From NCBI RefSeq assembly GCF_900099905.1, contig NZ_FNEE01000014.1, forward strand, positions 88,208-152,207: DNA of 64,000 nucleotides, written 5' to 3'. The DNA comes from Mesorhizobium muleiense (GTDB lineage: Bacteria; Pseudomonadota; Alphaproteobacteria; Rhizobiales; Rhizobiaceae). The notes under the pieces are model-generated. The model did no database searches. It was not told the origin of the DNA and saw nothing but the letters and a program-made list of their open reading frames with translations. Every line of letters starts with the position of its first letter. The first letter of the stretch is position 1. Position numbers and translations under genes: made by a program. Below are positions 43,905-52,978 of the stretch, in pieces.

Positions 43905-44891
43905 ATGATGATTTCGCGTCGAGGAACGCTCCGGCTGGCGGCTCTTGGAACAGCCGCGGCACTTGTCCCAAAGCCCTCATTCGCCACGAACCGGGTTCGC
44001 ATCGGTGTGCTGAAATTCGGCACCGTGAGCTGGGCGCTTGACACGCTGAAGCACCACAGATTCGACGGAGCCAACGGTATCGATCTGGAGGTCGTCGATT
44101 TCGCCGGCGAGGATGCAACCAACGTCGCCTTGCTGGCCGGTGCGATCGACATGATCGTCTCCGACTGGCTGTGGGTCTCGCGCCAGCGCTCCGAAGGCGT
44201 CGACCTCACATTGGTCCCCTATTCGACCGCCGTCGGGGCGATCATGGTGAAGGAGGGAGCGCCGATCCGCACGATCACCGATCTCAGGGGAAAAAAGCTC
44301 GGCGTCGCCGGCGGACCTCTCGATAAAAGCTGGCTGCTGATCCAGGCGCTGGCCAGACGCGATCACGACCTCGACCTGGCGGCAACCAGCGACATTGTCT
44401 TTGGCGCGCCGCCGCTGATTTCGGAAAAGGCGATGCAGGACGAGCTCGATGCGGTGCTCAATTTCTGGCATTTCTGCGCCCGGCTCGAGGCCAACGGCTT
44501 TCGTCGGCTGATCGGCGCCGATGCTGCGGCGAAAGCGCTCGGGGCCTCGGGCGCCGTATCGGCGCTCGGCTATGTCTTTCATGACAAATGGGCGGACGAA
44601 AATCCGGACGCTATCAGGGGCTTCATCAAGGCTTCGGCGCAGTCCAAGGACTTGCTGGCCAGATCCGACGATGAGTGGCTGCGCCTTGCGCCTGATATCC
44701 GCGCGCAAGGCGAGGAACTGGCCAAACTGCGTGACCGCTATCGCGAGGGCATTCCCAGACGCCCCGTCGCCGAGGATGCGGCCGACGCCGGCAGGCTTTA
44801 CCGCGTGCTGGCCGAGATCGGCGGCGAAAAGCTGGTCGGCCGCGCGCCCGAGATGGCGCCCGGCACGTTCTGGCAGGTACCCCCGCAATGA
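43905..44891 (+). CDS. ABC transporter substrate-binding protein, NitT/TauT type, quinoprotein block
   Basis: The 328 residues begin with a twin-arginine-like signal (SRRGTLRLAALGTAAALV) and continue as a type II periplasmic binding protein (IRTITDLRGKKLGVAGG, KSWLLIQAL). Related proteins bind nitrate, taurine or thiamine precursors; this branch occurs in methanol-oxidation neighbourhoods and its ligand is unknown. It overlaps the permease gene by four bases. Confidence 0.82.
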   Translation: MMISRRGTLRLAALGTAAALVPKPSFATNRVRIGVLKFGTVSWALDTLKHHRFDGANGIDLEVVDFAGEDATNVALLAGAIDMIVSDWLWVSRQRSEGVDLTLVPYSTAVGAIMVKEGAPIRTITDLRGKKLGVAGGPLDKSWLLIQALARRDHDLDLAATSDIVFGAPPLISEKAMQDELDAVLNFWHFCARLEANGFRRLIGADAAAKALGASGAVSALGYVFHDKWADENPDAIRGFIKASAQSKDLLARSDDEWLRLAPDIRAQGEELAKLRDRYREGIPRRPVAEDAADAGRLYRVLAEIGGEKLVGRAPEMAPGTFWQVPPQ

Positions 44892-45715
44892 GCGCACCTG
44901 ATACCGGCGATCGCCCGCCTGGCGCTGCGGCCGGCATGTCCAGCCAAGCCGGCCTGGCAGCGGCGCTGACACCGGTGCTGACGGTCGCGGCCTCTCTGCT
45001 CGGGCTTGGCCTGCTGTGGGGCCTTGCGGCAAATGCCTGGCCGAGCCGTGCCTTTCCGGGGCCGGGAATGGTCTGGCAGGTGCTGCTCGCAGAGGCGGCG
45101 AACGGCGAACTTTTCTACCATCTCGGCGCGACGCTCGGCCGGGTTGCCGCGGCCTATGTCGTCGCGATGGTTGTTGGCTCGGTCATCGGCGTTCTCCTCG
45201 GCAGCCACCGCAGCGCAGACCGGTTCTTCGCTCCCTGGGTGGTCCTGTTCCTCAACATTCCCGCACTGGTCGTCATCGTGCTTGCCTACATCTGGTTCGG
45301 CCTCAACGAAGCGGCGGCGATTGGCGCGGTTGCCGTCAACAAGATCCCGAATGTCGTGGTGACGATGCGCGAAGGCGCCAGGGCGCTTGATCCGAGTTAC
45401 GCCGAAATGGCCGCCGTCTACCGCTTTGGTCTCCTCGACCGCGCCCGCCATGTCCTGCTGCCGCAACTGCAGCCCTATCTTGCCGCCGCCTCACGATCCG
45501 GCATCGCCCTCATCTGGAAGATCGTCCTGGTGGTCGAACTGCTCGGCCGCTCCAACGGCGTCGGCTTCCAGATTTATCTTTATTTCCAGCTCTTCGACGT
45601 CGCCGCCATTCTTGCCTACACCCTGGCTTTCGTGGCGGTGATGCTTGTCATCGAACTCTTTCTGGTGCAGCCCGTTGAACGACATGCAACCCGTTGGCGG
45701 CGTCGTCCCGCTTAG
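44888..45715 (+). CDS. ABC transporter permease, NitT/TauT type
   Basis: A 275-residue inner-membrane protein with about six hydrophobic segments, among them LTVAASLLGLGLLWGLA and VVLFLNIPALVVIVLAYIW. The cytoplasmic EAA loop region is REGARALDPSYAEMAAVY. Its 3' end overlaps the ATPase gene by 32 bp, a stronger overlap than usual, implying coupled translation. Confidence 0.85.
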   Translation: MSAPDTGDRPPGAAAGMSSQAGLAAALTPVLTVAASLLGLGLLWGLAANAWPSRAFPGPGMVWQVLLAEAANGELFYHLGATLGRVAAAYVVAMVVGSVIGVLLGSHRSADRFFAPWVVLFLNIPALVVIVLAYIWFGLNEAAAIGAVAVNKIPNVVVTMREGARALDPSYAEMAAVYRFGLLDRARHVLLPQLQPYLAAASRSGIALIWKIVLVVELLGRSNGVGFQIYLYFQLFDVAAILAYTLAFVAVMLVIELFLVQPVERHATRWRRRPA

Positions 45716-46424
45716 GGTCGACATCGCCGAAAAGATCTTTAGGTCCGCGCAAGGCGTCTCGATCAAGGCGCTCCAGGACCTTTCCTTCGAGGTCCGGCAA
45801 GGCGAATTCGCCTGCTTGCTGGGGCCGTCCGGCTGCGGCAAGACCACGACGCTGCGCATCCTGCTTGGGTTGGACAAGGACTTTTCCGGCTCGTTCCAGC
45901 TGCCTGAAGGCGGCTCCGACCGGATCGCCGCCGTGTTCCAGGAGCCGGTCTTGCTGCCGTGGCGGACGGTAGAGCAGAATGTCAGGCTGGCGCTGCCGAA
46001 AAGCCTGAGGACGAAGAATCTCGACGGGCTGTTCGACACGCTCGGCCTCGCCGGCATGCGCGCGCTCTATCCGGCGGAGCTTTCGCTCGGCCTTGCCCGC
46101 AGGGCAGCGCTTGCCAGGGCCTTCGCCACCGAACCGGCGGTGCTGTTCCTGGACGAACCCTTTGCCTCACTCGACGAACGGACCGCCGAGCGGCTTCGGC
46201 ACCTGCTTTTGACCGTGTGGTCGGCGCGGCCCACGACGGCCCTGATGGTAACCCACAATCTGCGCGAGGCCCTGATGCTGTCGGACCGCATCATCGTGCT
46301 CGCGCAGCGGCCGGCGCATGTCCTCGGCATGTTCGACGTAAGGCTGCCGCGGCACTATCGCAATTCACAGGTGATGAGCGACCTTTTACGGTCGTTCCAG
46401 CAAAAATTTCCGGGCGTGGCCTGA
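45684..46424 (+). CDS. ABC transporter ATP-binding protein, NitT/TauT type
   Basis: The 246 residues show Walker A GPSGCGKTT, Q-loop FQEPVLLPWRTVEQN and Walker B VLFLDEPFASLDE. The signature segment reads LSLGLARRAALARAFA instead of the usual LSGGMxxRVxLARA, so the LSGGQ motif is altered. ATG 45684 begins inside the permease gene; TTG 45675 is an alternative. It completes a transporter of unknown substrate beside the SoxYZ-like and xoxF genes. Confidence 0.83.
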   Translation: MQPVGGVVPLRVDIAEKIFRSAQGVSIKALQDLSFEVRQGEFACLLGPSGCGKTTTLRILLGLDKDFSGSFQLPEGGSDRIAAVFQEPVLLPWRTVEQNVRLALPKSLRTKNLDGLFDTLGLAGMRALYPAELSLGLARRAALARAFATEPAVLFLDEPFASLDERTAERLRHLLLTVWSARPTTALMVTHNLREALMLSDRIIVLAQRPAHVLGMFDVRLPRHYRNSQVMSDLLRSFQQKFPGVA

Positions 46425-46460
46425 TCGCCTTACAGTTCGGAACCATATCGGGAGGAAACC

Positions 46461-47432
46461 ATGCCGATCGACAGGATACGACGCAAGCTTGTGAACGGCT
46501 TCGCCTGCACCGCGGTCAGCGCCGCGATGCTGCCCTGTTGCCTCGGGCGGGCCGCTCTCGCCGCAGCCTATGGCCTTGAATTCAAGCTCAGGAAAGTCGC
46601 CGACGGCGTCTTCGCGTTCCAGGGCGTCGATGAATTGATGAGCGCCGCCAACCAGGGCGCGATCTCCAACCTCGGCGTCGTCGTCGGCGCCGACGCCGTC
46701 GCCGTCATCGACAGCGGCGGCAGCCTGATCGAGGCGAACGCCCTCATCGCCGAAATAGGCAAGATAAGCGCCAAGCCGGTCCGCTACCTGATCAACACCC
46801 ACATGCACCCCGACCATGTCTTCGGCAACGCGGCGTTCCGGCAAATCGGCGCCACCATCGTCGGCCACCACAATCTGCCGCGCGCCCTCGAGGCGCGCGG
46901 CGCCTTCTACCTGCAGAACTTTCGCGAACAGATCGGCGACGCGCTCATCAAAGGGATCGAGATCATACCGCCGACGATGCTGGTCGACGATCGCCTGCAG
47001 CTCGACCTCGGCGGGCGCGTGCTCGAATTGCAGGCATGGAAGGCGGCTCACACCGACAACGACCTGACCGTCTTCGACAGCGCGACCCGCACGCTGTTTG
47101 CCGGCGATCTGGTTTTCATCGGTTCCTTGCCGACGCTCGACGGATCGCTGCTCGGCTGGCTCCGCCAGATGGATGGGCTCGCCGCGATTGGCGCCACGCG
47201 CGTCGTGCCGGGTCATGGCCCGGTGCCGGCCGACTGGCCGGCGGCGCTGACGGGAGAGCGGCGCTATTTCGAAATTCTGGCGCGCGATATTCGCAAGGCG
47301 ATCGCCGACGGGACGCCGCTCCGCGACGCCGTCAAGACCGCCGGCGCAAGCGAACGGAGCAATTGGCATCTGTTCGACGACTACAACGAGCGCAATGCAA
47401 CAGCCGCCTTTGCCGAACTCGAATGGGAATAG
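46461..47432 (+). CDS. Quinoprotein relay system zinc metallohydrolase (MBL fold)
   Basis: A metallo-beta-lactamase-fold protein of 323 residues with the zinc motif THMHPDH near residue 113, a signal-like N-terminus (AVSAAMLPCCLGRAALAA) and PGHGPVP near residue 254. It resembles SoxH-related hydrolases found with PQQ dehydrogenases and SoxYZ-like carriers. The next gene is such a carrier, so the pair may process a thiol-bound intermediate in the periplasm; the substrate is unknown. Confidence 0.82.
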   Translation: MPIDRIRRKLVNGFACTAVSAAMLPCCLGRAALAAAYGLEFKLRKVADGVFAFQGVDELMSAANQGAISNLGVVVGADAVAVIDSGGSLIEANALIAEIGKISAKPVRYLINTHMHPDHVFGNAAFRQIGATIVGHHNLPRALEARGAFYLQNFREQIGDALIKGIEIIPPTMLVDDRLQLDLGGRVLELQAWKAAHTDNDLTVFDSATRTLFAGDLVFIGSLPTLDGSLLGWLRQMDGLAAIGATRVVPGHGPVPADWPAALTGERRYFEILARDIRKAIADGTPLRDAVKTAGASERSNWHLFDDYNERNATAAFAELEWE

Positions 47433-47545
47433 GTCACAGCGACGAGCGCTGGACGTGGTGGATCGATTTGCCAAACGCATCGTCAAGGGTCTATCCTCGA
47501 CATCGGCCTGGGCACCACCTCTCTGACATTGGTGGAGGCATCGAA

Positions 47546-48409
47546 ATGCAGAACCACGCTTACCGGAGCCGGCAGCTCGGCTTGCCGCTCGCAGCCATCT
47601 TCGCCGCGATCATCCTGGCCATCGGCGCGCTCTTTGGCGCCTCCGGCGCCGCCAACGCCCAGCAGACAACCGCCTCTTCGGACAGGATCTGGCAGGATAT
47701 GAAAGGCGACGTGTTCGGCGATCGGGCGATTCTGGTCGATAGCGGCGTCGTCAGGATCGAGGCGCCGAAGCGGGCGCAGGATGCCGCCATCGTGCCCGTC
47801 GACATCTATATCGACCCGGCCAAGGCGCCCGCCGGCATCAAATCCGTCACCTTGATCATCGACGTCAATCCAGCGCCGGTGGCGGCGACGTTCGAGATCG
47901 GCAAGGACGCCGGCGTGACACATCTGTCGACGCGCGTGCGCGTCGACGACTATTCCTATTTGCGTGCCATAGCAGAGACGCAGGGCGGCGAGCTTCACAT
48001 GGCCCAGACCTTCGTCAAGGCGTCAGGCGGATGCTCCGCCCCGGCGCTCAAGAACCAGGACGAGGCGATGGCGACGATGGGGCAGATGAAGCTGCGCCAA
48101 TTCCCGCCGCAAGAGACGATGACAAAGGCGCAGGAATTGCAGCTGATGATCCGCCACCCGAACAATTCGGGCCTGCAGCGCAACCCCTTGACCCAGTATT
48201 TCATCCCCGCGCATTTCGTTCAGAAACTGTCGGTCTCGCAGGCAGACCGGCTGATCCTGTCGATGGAAGGGGGGATATCGATTTCGGAAGATCCCAATTT
48301 CCGGTTCGATTTCACCGCGCACGGCACTGGCCAAATCCAGGTCGAAGCGATCGATACGGACGGCAAGGTATTTCGCAATCAATGGCCGCTGGAGGCTACG
48401 GGGCTTTGA
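47546..48409 (+). CDS. Quinoprotein dehydrogenase-associated SoxYZ-like carrier
   Basis: The 287-residue secreted protein fuses a SoxY-like half and a SoxZ-like half. The SoxY-like part ends at the carrier cysteine in ASGGCSAPALK (near residue 155), comparable to the GGCGG arm of SoxY; the SoxZ-like part contains ELQLMIRHPNNSG and FIPAHFVQKLSV. The signal peptide is AAIFAAIILAIGALFG. ATG 47546 follows GGTGGAGG. No thiosulfate-oxidising sox genes are near, so the cargo is probably not sulfane sulfur; unknown. Confidence 0.83.
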   Translation: MQNHAYRSRQLGLPLAAIFAAIILAIGALFGASGAANAQQTTASSDRIWQDMKGDVFGDRAILVDSGVVRIEAPKRAQDAAIVPVDIYIDPAKAPAGIKSVTLIIDVNPAPVAATFEIGKDAGVTHLSTRVRVDDYSYLRAIAETQGGELHMAQTFVKASGGCSAPALKNQDEAMATMGQMKLRQFPPQETMTKAQELQLMIRHPNNSGLQRNPLTQYFIPAHFVQKLSVSQADRLILSMEGGISISEDPNFRFDFTAHGTGQIQVEAIDTDGKVFRNQWPLEATGL

Positions 48410-48455
48410 AGCCTCGAAACCGTATGCAGCCGCCGTCGGCGGTCTTACACAGCGT

Positions 48456-48809
48456 CTAAAAGCAGCGCACGTCGGCTTCCGCCTGCGCGCGCTTCAGTCC
48501 CGTGCTTGCGGCTTTTGCCGGCGCGCTTTCGCGGAACAGTCCCGAACGCTCCCCTGTCGTCAGGGACATGCTCTTGAAGGTCTCGGCCCTTTCATAGTCC
48601 TCGAAGGGAAGGATCGAGGCGATGACGTCGATCGAGCAGGAACAGCTCTCCAGCGCCCGACGTGTCTGGCCATTCGTCTGCATGCAGCCGAGCACATAGT
48701 CGACAACCGTCACCGTCGGATAATCTGAGGCGGCGCCGGCCGGATTGGCGAAGGCCAGGGCCGACGTGAGCAACAGCGGCAAGCTCGAAAAGCCGACATA
48801 TCTGATCAT
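48456..48809 (-). CDS. Small secreted Cys protein between the SoxYZ-like gene and xoxF
   Basis: The 117 residues start with a signal peptide (SLPLLLTSALAFANPAGAA) and then have YVLGCMQTNGQ, ESCSCSIDVIA and a terminal DVRCF: four cysteines in the mature part. The CxC in SCSCS is notable. It is convergent with the SoxYZ-like gene and divergent from xoxF. I recall similar small proteins near methanol dehydrogenase genes but no function. Confidence 0.65.
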   Translation of the reverse strand: MIRYVGFSSLPLLLTSALAFANPAGAASDYPTVTVVDYVLGCMQTNGQTRRALESCSCSIDVIASILPFEDYERAETFKSMSLTTGERSGLFRESAPAKAASTGLKRAQAEADVRCF

Positions 48810-49482
48810 GGGGAACCTCCGATTGGCCCGGAACGTGACAGATCGAGCCCAATGGATCGAGACGGATCACCGCACCAGTTGGCCTCCTGTCGCCACGCCC
48901 GTCAAGTTCTCATGCAGGCCATATAGTACCAAAGGACAGGGCCGTCCCGGCCGGCAAAAGGCCTCCCCGACAGCACGAACATCGGCTCCGAATCCTGGTG
49001 CTGAGCTTGATTTCAGGTCTCCTCCACTATCGGCACCCGAAGCTACGCGCGCATACTTAAAATCATACGATCCAGCGAATATTCCCAAATAAAAATCAAT
49101 ACATTTTGCCCAAAAAATACGTAAAATTTAACCACTTATATAAATCGCGCTTCATCCACAGTCGATCAATAGCTTTCAGTCCGGATTTTTTCATATCTAT
49201 TTCTCTATATTGCAGTGCAACATAGATGGAAGTGATTTTTCTTGCCTTCCTTCTGGGGATGACATAGCTTCATCCTGTTTCCGGCTTCAAGGGCGTCACC
49301 GTCAATTAGGGAGCGGCGACAGTCTTTCGTAGGCCAGGTGGGATGGGCAGTAACGGTGCCCTCTGCTCATTCGGCTTAGGTCGTGACACGCTGCCGGAAA
49401 TACTTCCCCCACATGAATCGCTTGGGCAAGCCCTGGTGGGCTCAACGGACGATTCGTCATTGTGCACCCTGGGAGGACTTTG
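48810..49482. promoter_or_regulatory. Long A/T-rich upstream region of xoxF
   Basis: No gene is evident in 673 bp. From about 49075 to 49260 the sequence is clearly richer in A and T than anything else here (runs such as AATAAAAATCAATACATTTT and TATATAAATCG), and a small palindrome TTGCA-G-TGCAA lies at 49210-49220. This is a natural place for the xoxF promoter and regulator sites. The xoxF ribosome site is GGGAGGAC at 49470-49477. I found no convincing sigma-54 site. Confidence 0.5.
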
Positions 49483-51381
49483 ATGCGTGTATTAGCGAAA
49501 ACTGCCTACCTACTAACGACCGCGGCGCTCATGTCGTTCGGCGCGGTCCACATGACGTCGGCCAATGAAGAACTGATGAAAATGGCCGAGAATCCCAAGG
49601 ACTGGGTGATGCAGACGGGTGACTACGCCAACACCCGCTTTTCCAAGCTCAACCAGATCACCAAGGACAATGTGAAGAACCTGCAGGTCAAGTGGACCTT
49701 CTCCACTGGCGTGCTGCGCGGCCATGAAGGCGGGCCGCTGGTCATCGGCGATGTGATGTATGTCCACGCGCCGTTCCCGAACACCGTCTATGCTCTCGAT
49801 CTCAAGAATGACGGAAAGATCCTCTGGAAATACGAGCCCAAGCAAGACCCGAATGTTATTGGCATCATGTGCTGCGACACGGTCAACCGTGGCGTTGCCT
49901 ATGGTGACGGCAAGATCATCCTCAATCAGGCCGATACCACCGTCGTGGCGCTCGATGCCAAGTCCGGCAAAGTCGTCTGGACGGTCAAGAACGGCGACCA
50001 GATCGACGGCGGAAAGGGCGAATCCGGCACGTCGGCGCCTGTGGTCGTCAAGGACAAGGTCATCGTCGGCATCTCCGGCGCCGAATATGGCGTTCGCGGC
50101 CACCTCTCGGCCTACAATCTTTCGGATGGCAAGCTTGCCTGGCGGGCCTATTCGACGGGACCCGATGCAGAAACCCTGATCGATCCCGAAAAGACCACCC
50201 ATCTCGGCAAACCGGTCGGCGCGGACTCGGGCACGAACACCTGGGAAGGCGAGCAGTGGAAGACCGGTGGCGGCACGACTTGGGGATGGTACGCCTATGA
50301 TCCCAAGCTTAACCTGATCTACTACGGCACCGGCAATCCATCGACCTGGAACCCGGTCCAGAGGCCAGGCGACAATCGCTGGTCGATGACGATCATGGCT
50401 CGCGATGCGGATACCGGGATGGCCAAGTGGCTCTACCAGATGACCCCGCATGACGAGTGGGATTATGACGGCGTCAACGAGATGATCCTTGTCGACGGCA
50501 TGGACATCAAGGGCGCCAAGCGCGATGTGCTGGTGCACTTCGACCGCAATGGCTTTGCCTACACCATGGATCGCGCCAATGGCGAGCTTCTCGTCGCCAA
50601 GAAATACGATCCGGCAGTGAACTGGGCGACGGAAGTCAACATGGACCCCAGCAGCGACCAGTACGGCCGCCCGCAGGTGGTCGCCAAATATTCGACCCAG
50701 CAGAACGGCGAAGACACCAACTCGACGGGCATCTGCCCGGCCGCGCTTGGAACCAAGGACCAGCAGCCGGCGACCTATTCGCCGAAGACCGGTCTGTTCT
50801 ACGTGCCGACAAACCATGTCTGCATGGACTATGAGCCCTACAAGGTGAGCTACACCGCCGGTCAGCCTTACGTGGGCGCCACCGTGTCGATGTATCCTCC
50901 CCCCGGAGCCGACCACATGGGCAACTTCATTGCCTGGGATGCTGCCAAGGGCGAGATCGTCTGGTCCAAGCCCGAGAAGTTCTCGGTCTGGTCGGGCGCG
51001 CTGGCGACTGACGGCGACGTGGTCTTCTACGGCACGCTCGAGGGCTACATCAAGGCAGTCGATCATGACGGCAATGAACTCTACAAGTTCAAGACCCCGT
51101 CCGGCATCATCGGCAACATCACGGCCTACGAGCATGGCGGCAAGCAATACATCGCCGTTCTGTCCGGCGTCGGTGGATGGGCTGGTATCGGTCTGGCAGG
51201 TGGACTGCTTTCGCCCGAAAACGCCGCTGCCTGGCATGGCGCCGTCGATCAGGGCCGTGCGCAAGGCGACGAGGCTGCGGTCGTTGGGACCGCTGGTCTG
51301 GGCGCGGTCGGTGGCTACGCAGCACTTGCCGACTACACGACGCTGGGCGGCCAGCTCACCGTCTTCGGTCTCCCGGACTGA
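49483..51381 (+). CDS. xoxF: Lanthanide-dependent PQQ methanol dehydrogenase
   Basis: The 632-residue periplasmic quinoprotein has the adjacent cysteine pair in MCCDTVN (C130-C131) and the PQQ/metal ligands E201 (GAEYGVRG), N285 (GTGNPSTWN) and D327. The XoxF-specific extra aspartate is D329 in HDEWDYDG, where calcium MxaF enzymes have Ala; this indicates a lanthanide. The propeller ends with GVGGWAG and TVFGLPD. Signal peptide: TAYLLTTAALMSFGAVHMTSA, in part. ATG 49483 follows GGGAGGAC. It feeds electrons to XoxG and produces formaldehyde for Fae. Confidence 0.98.
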   Translation: MRVLAKTAYLLTTAALMSFGAVHMTSANEELMKMAENPKDWVMQTGDYANTRFSKLNQITKDNVKNLQVKWTFSTGVLRGHEGGPLVIGDVMYVHAPFPNTVYALDLKNDGKILWKYEPKQDPNVIGIMCCDTVNRGVAYGDGKIILNQADTTVVALDAKSGKVVWTVKNGDQIDGGKGESGTSAPVVVKDKVIVGISGAEYGVRGHLSAYNLSDGKLAWRAYSTGPDAETLIDPEKTTHLGKPVGADSGTNTWEGEQWKTGGGTTWGWYAYDPKLNLIYYGTGNPSTWNPVQRPGDNRWSMTIMARDADTGMAKWLYQMTPHDEWDYDGVNEMILVDGMDIKGAKRDVLVHFDRNGFAYTMDRANGELLVAKKYDPAVNWATEVNMDPSSDQYGRPQVVAKYSTQQNGEDTNSTGICPAALGTKDQQPATYSPKTGLFYVPTNHVCMDYEPYKVSYTAGQPYVGATVSMYPPPGADHMGNFIAWDAAKGEIVWSKPEKFSVWSGALATDGDVVFYGTLEGYIKAVDHDGNELYKFKTPSGIIGNITAYEHGGKQYIAVLSGVGGWAGIGLAGGLLSPENAAAWHGAVDQGRAQGDEAAVVGTAGLGAVGGYAALADYTTLGGQLTVFGLPD

Positions 51382-51455
51382 TAAAAACGGGAACGACTGA
51401 AACACGGGAACCATAGGCACGCCTCGGTTTTTGAGAAGACCAAGGCTTGAAAAGC

Positions 51456-51493
51456 GAGAGCCCGGATCACCGGGAAGCCAGGACCGGGCTCTC
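51456..51493 (+). terminator. Stable hairpin between xoxF and xoxG
   Basis: GAGAGCCCGG (51456-51465) and CCGGGCTCTC (51484-51493) form a perfect 10-bp GC-rich stem with an 18-base loop, followed by AATTTCG rather than a T-run. It lies 74 bp after xoxF in a 200-bp gap and could be a partial terminator or a 3' stabiliser that makes xoxF mRNA more abundant than xoxG/xoxJ. Confidence 0.6.
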
Positions 51494-51581
51494 AATTTCG
51501 CCGCGCACCCACATCGATCCATGCCGCTTCACGACAGCAAACCGTGTGCAGGCGAAATCAAGAAATCAAGGAAGTAGCTGA

Positions 51582-52103
51582 ATGTCCGTTCGCATTGTAA
51601 TTTCCGCTCTCGCCCTGGCGCTGCCTCTGGCAAGTTCAAGCCTCGCGCATGCCCAGGACAGCGCTGAAAAAGCCAAGGCCGTGACGGAAGAAGGCGGCAA
51701 GCATTTCGACGCGGAGGGAAATCCGACCTTCAAGATCGAAAACGGAGCCGTCGACTGGTATACGTTCAGCGGTTACCGCCGGTATCACTCCGATTGCCAT
51801 GTCTGTCACGGACCGGACGGCACCGGTTCGAGCTATGCGCCGGCCCTGCTCAACAGCCTGAAAACAATGGATTACGCCACCTTCATCTCGATCGTCGCCG
51901 AGGGCCGCAAGAATGTCGGCGGCGGCAAGGAAAATGTCATGCCTGCCTTTGGCGAAAACAAGAACGTCTATTGCTACATGGATGATCTCTACGTCTATCT
52001 GCGTGCCCGCGCCGACGGTGCGGCGCCGCGCGGCAGGCCGCCGAAGAAAGCAGACAAGCCACAGGCAGCGAAGGATGCCGAAGCATCCTGCATGGGTGGA
52101 TGA
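51582..52103 (+). CDS. xoxG: Cytochrome c of methanol dehydrogenase
   Basis: A 173-residue secreted monohaem cytochrome: signal peptide ALALPLASSSLAHA, haem motif CHVCH at about residues 67-71 and FSGYRRYHSDCHVC before it, the pattern of MxaG/XoxG-type cytochromes. Met in VMPAFG is a likely sixth ligand. It takes electrons from XoxF. The start is ATG 51582 after AAGGAAG; xoxJ follows after 1 bp. Confidence 0.93.
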   Translation: MSVRIVISALALALPLASSSLAHAQDSAEKAKAVTEEGGKHFDAEGNPTFKIENGAVDWYTFSGYRRYHSDCHVCHGPDGTGSSYAPALLNSLKTMDYATFISIVAEGRKNVGGGKENVMPAFGENKNVYCYMDDLYVYLRARADGAAPRGRPPKKADKPQAAKDAEASCMGG

Positions 52104-52104
52104 T

Positions 52105-52968
52105 ATGATTGGCCGTGACGCGTTGAAGCTGCGTTTTGTCCTGCCGATGCTCGGCGCACTCGCCTTGCTGCCTGCGAACGCCCAGGCGCAGGACGCCGGC
52201 CTTGGTGCCGCGGGCGAACTGGTCGACCCAGACATTCTGCGCGTCTGCGCCGATCCTTCGAACATGCCGTTCACCGACGAGAGCGGCGAAGGCTTCGAAA
52301 ACCGGCTGGCCGACCTGGTTGCCGCGAAAACCGGCCGAAAGTCCGTCGCCTATACATGGTTTCCTCTTGTCGCCGGCTTCGTGCGCAACACGCTGGCGGC
52401 CAACCGATGCGACATCATCATGGGCTATGCCCAGGGCGATGAACTGGTGCAGAACACCAACGCCTACTATCGCTCGTCCTATGTGCTGGTGCACCCGAAG
52501 GGCAACGGCATGGAAGGCGTCGAGACCATCGAGGATCCGAAACTCACCGGCAAGAGGATCGGCGTCGTCGAAAGCACACCACCGACGGCCAACATGGCCG
52601 CCAACAAGCTCATGCGAACGGCAAAGATCTATCCGCTGGCGGTGGATACCCGCCTCACCCCTTCCATGGGGGAAGTCATGATCAAGGACATGCTCGCCGG
52701 CAAGATCGATGCGGCGGTCATGTGGGGACCGATGGCGGGCTACTATGCCAAGCAACTCGGTGCCGATCTCACGATCGTTCCGCTGGTGAAGGAGAAAACC
52801 GGCTCGCGCATGTCATACCGCATCACCATGGGCGTGCGTCCATCCGACCAGGAATGGAAGCGGACGCTCAACCGGGTGATCAGGGAAAACCAGGCGGAGA
52901 TCACCAGGATCCTGCTGGACTACGATGTGCCGCTGATCGACGAACACGATAATCCGATCACGCAATGA
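52105..52968 (+). CDS. xoxJ: Periplasmic XoxJ/MxaJ-like binding protein
   Basis: The 287-residue periplasmic-binding-protein-fold protein is the usual third gene after xoxF-xoxG. It has a signal peptide (LPMLGALALLPANAQA), LRVCADPSNMPFTD after it, and the MxaJ-family segment GYAQGDELVQNTNAYYRSSY. XoxJ is thought to help activate or load XoxF. The start ATG 52105 overlaps nothing but is 1 bp from the xoxG stop, so ribosome re-initiation is likely. Confidence 0.9.
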   Translation: MIGRDALKLRFVLPMLGALALLPANAQAQDAGLGAAGELVDPDILRVCADPSNMPFTDESGEGFENRLADLVAAKTGRKSVAYTWFPLVAGFVRNTLAANRCDIIMGYAQGDELVQNTNAYYRSSYVLVHPKGNGMEGVETIEDPKLTGKRIGVVESTPPTANMAANKLMRTAKIYPLAVDTRLTPSMGEVMIKDMLAGKIDAAVMWGPMAGYYAKQLGADLTIVPLVKEKTGSRMSYRITMGVRPSDQEWKRTLNRVIRENQAEITRILLDYDVPLIDEHDNPITQ

Positions 52969-52978
52969 CGAGAAACGC

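Noticed and set aside
49483..51381. Calcium-type methanol dehydrogenase MxaF
   Set aside because: The DEWDYDG motif has the extra Asp of XoxF, and no mxaI gene follows.
49513..51522. A 669-codon open frame on the minus strand
   Set aside because: Antisense to xoxF, whose active-site motifs are unambiguous.
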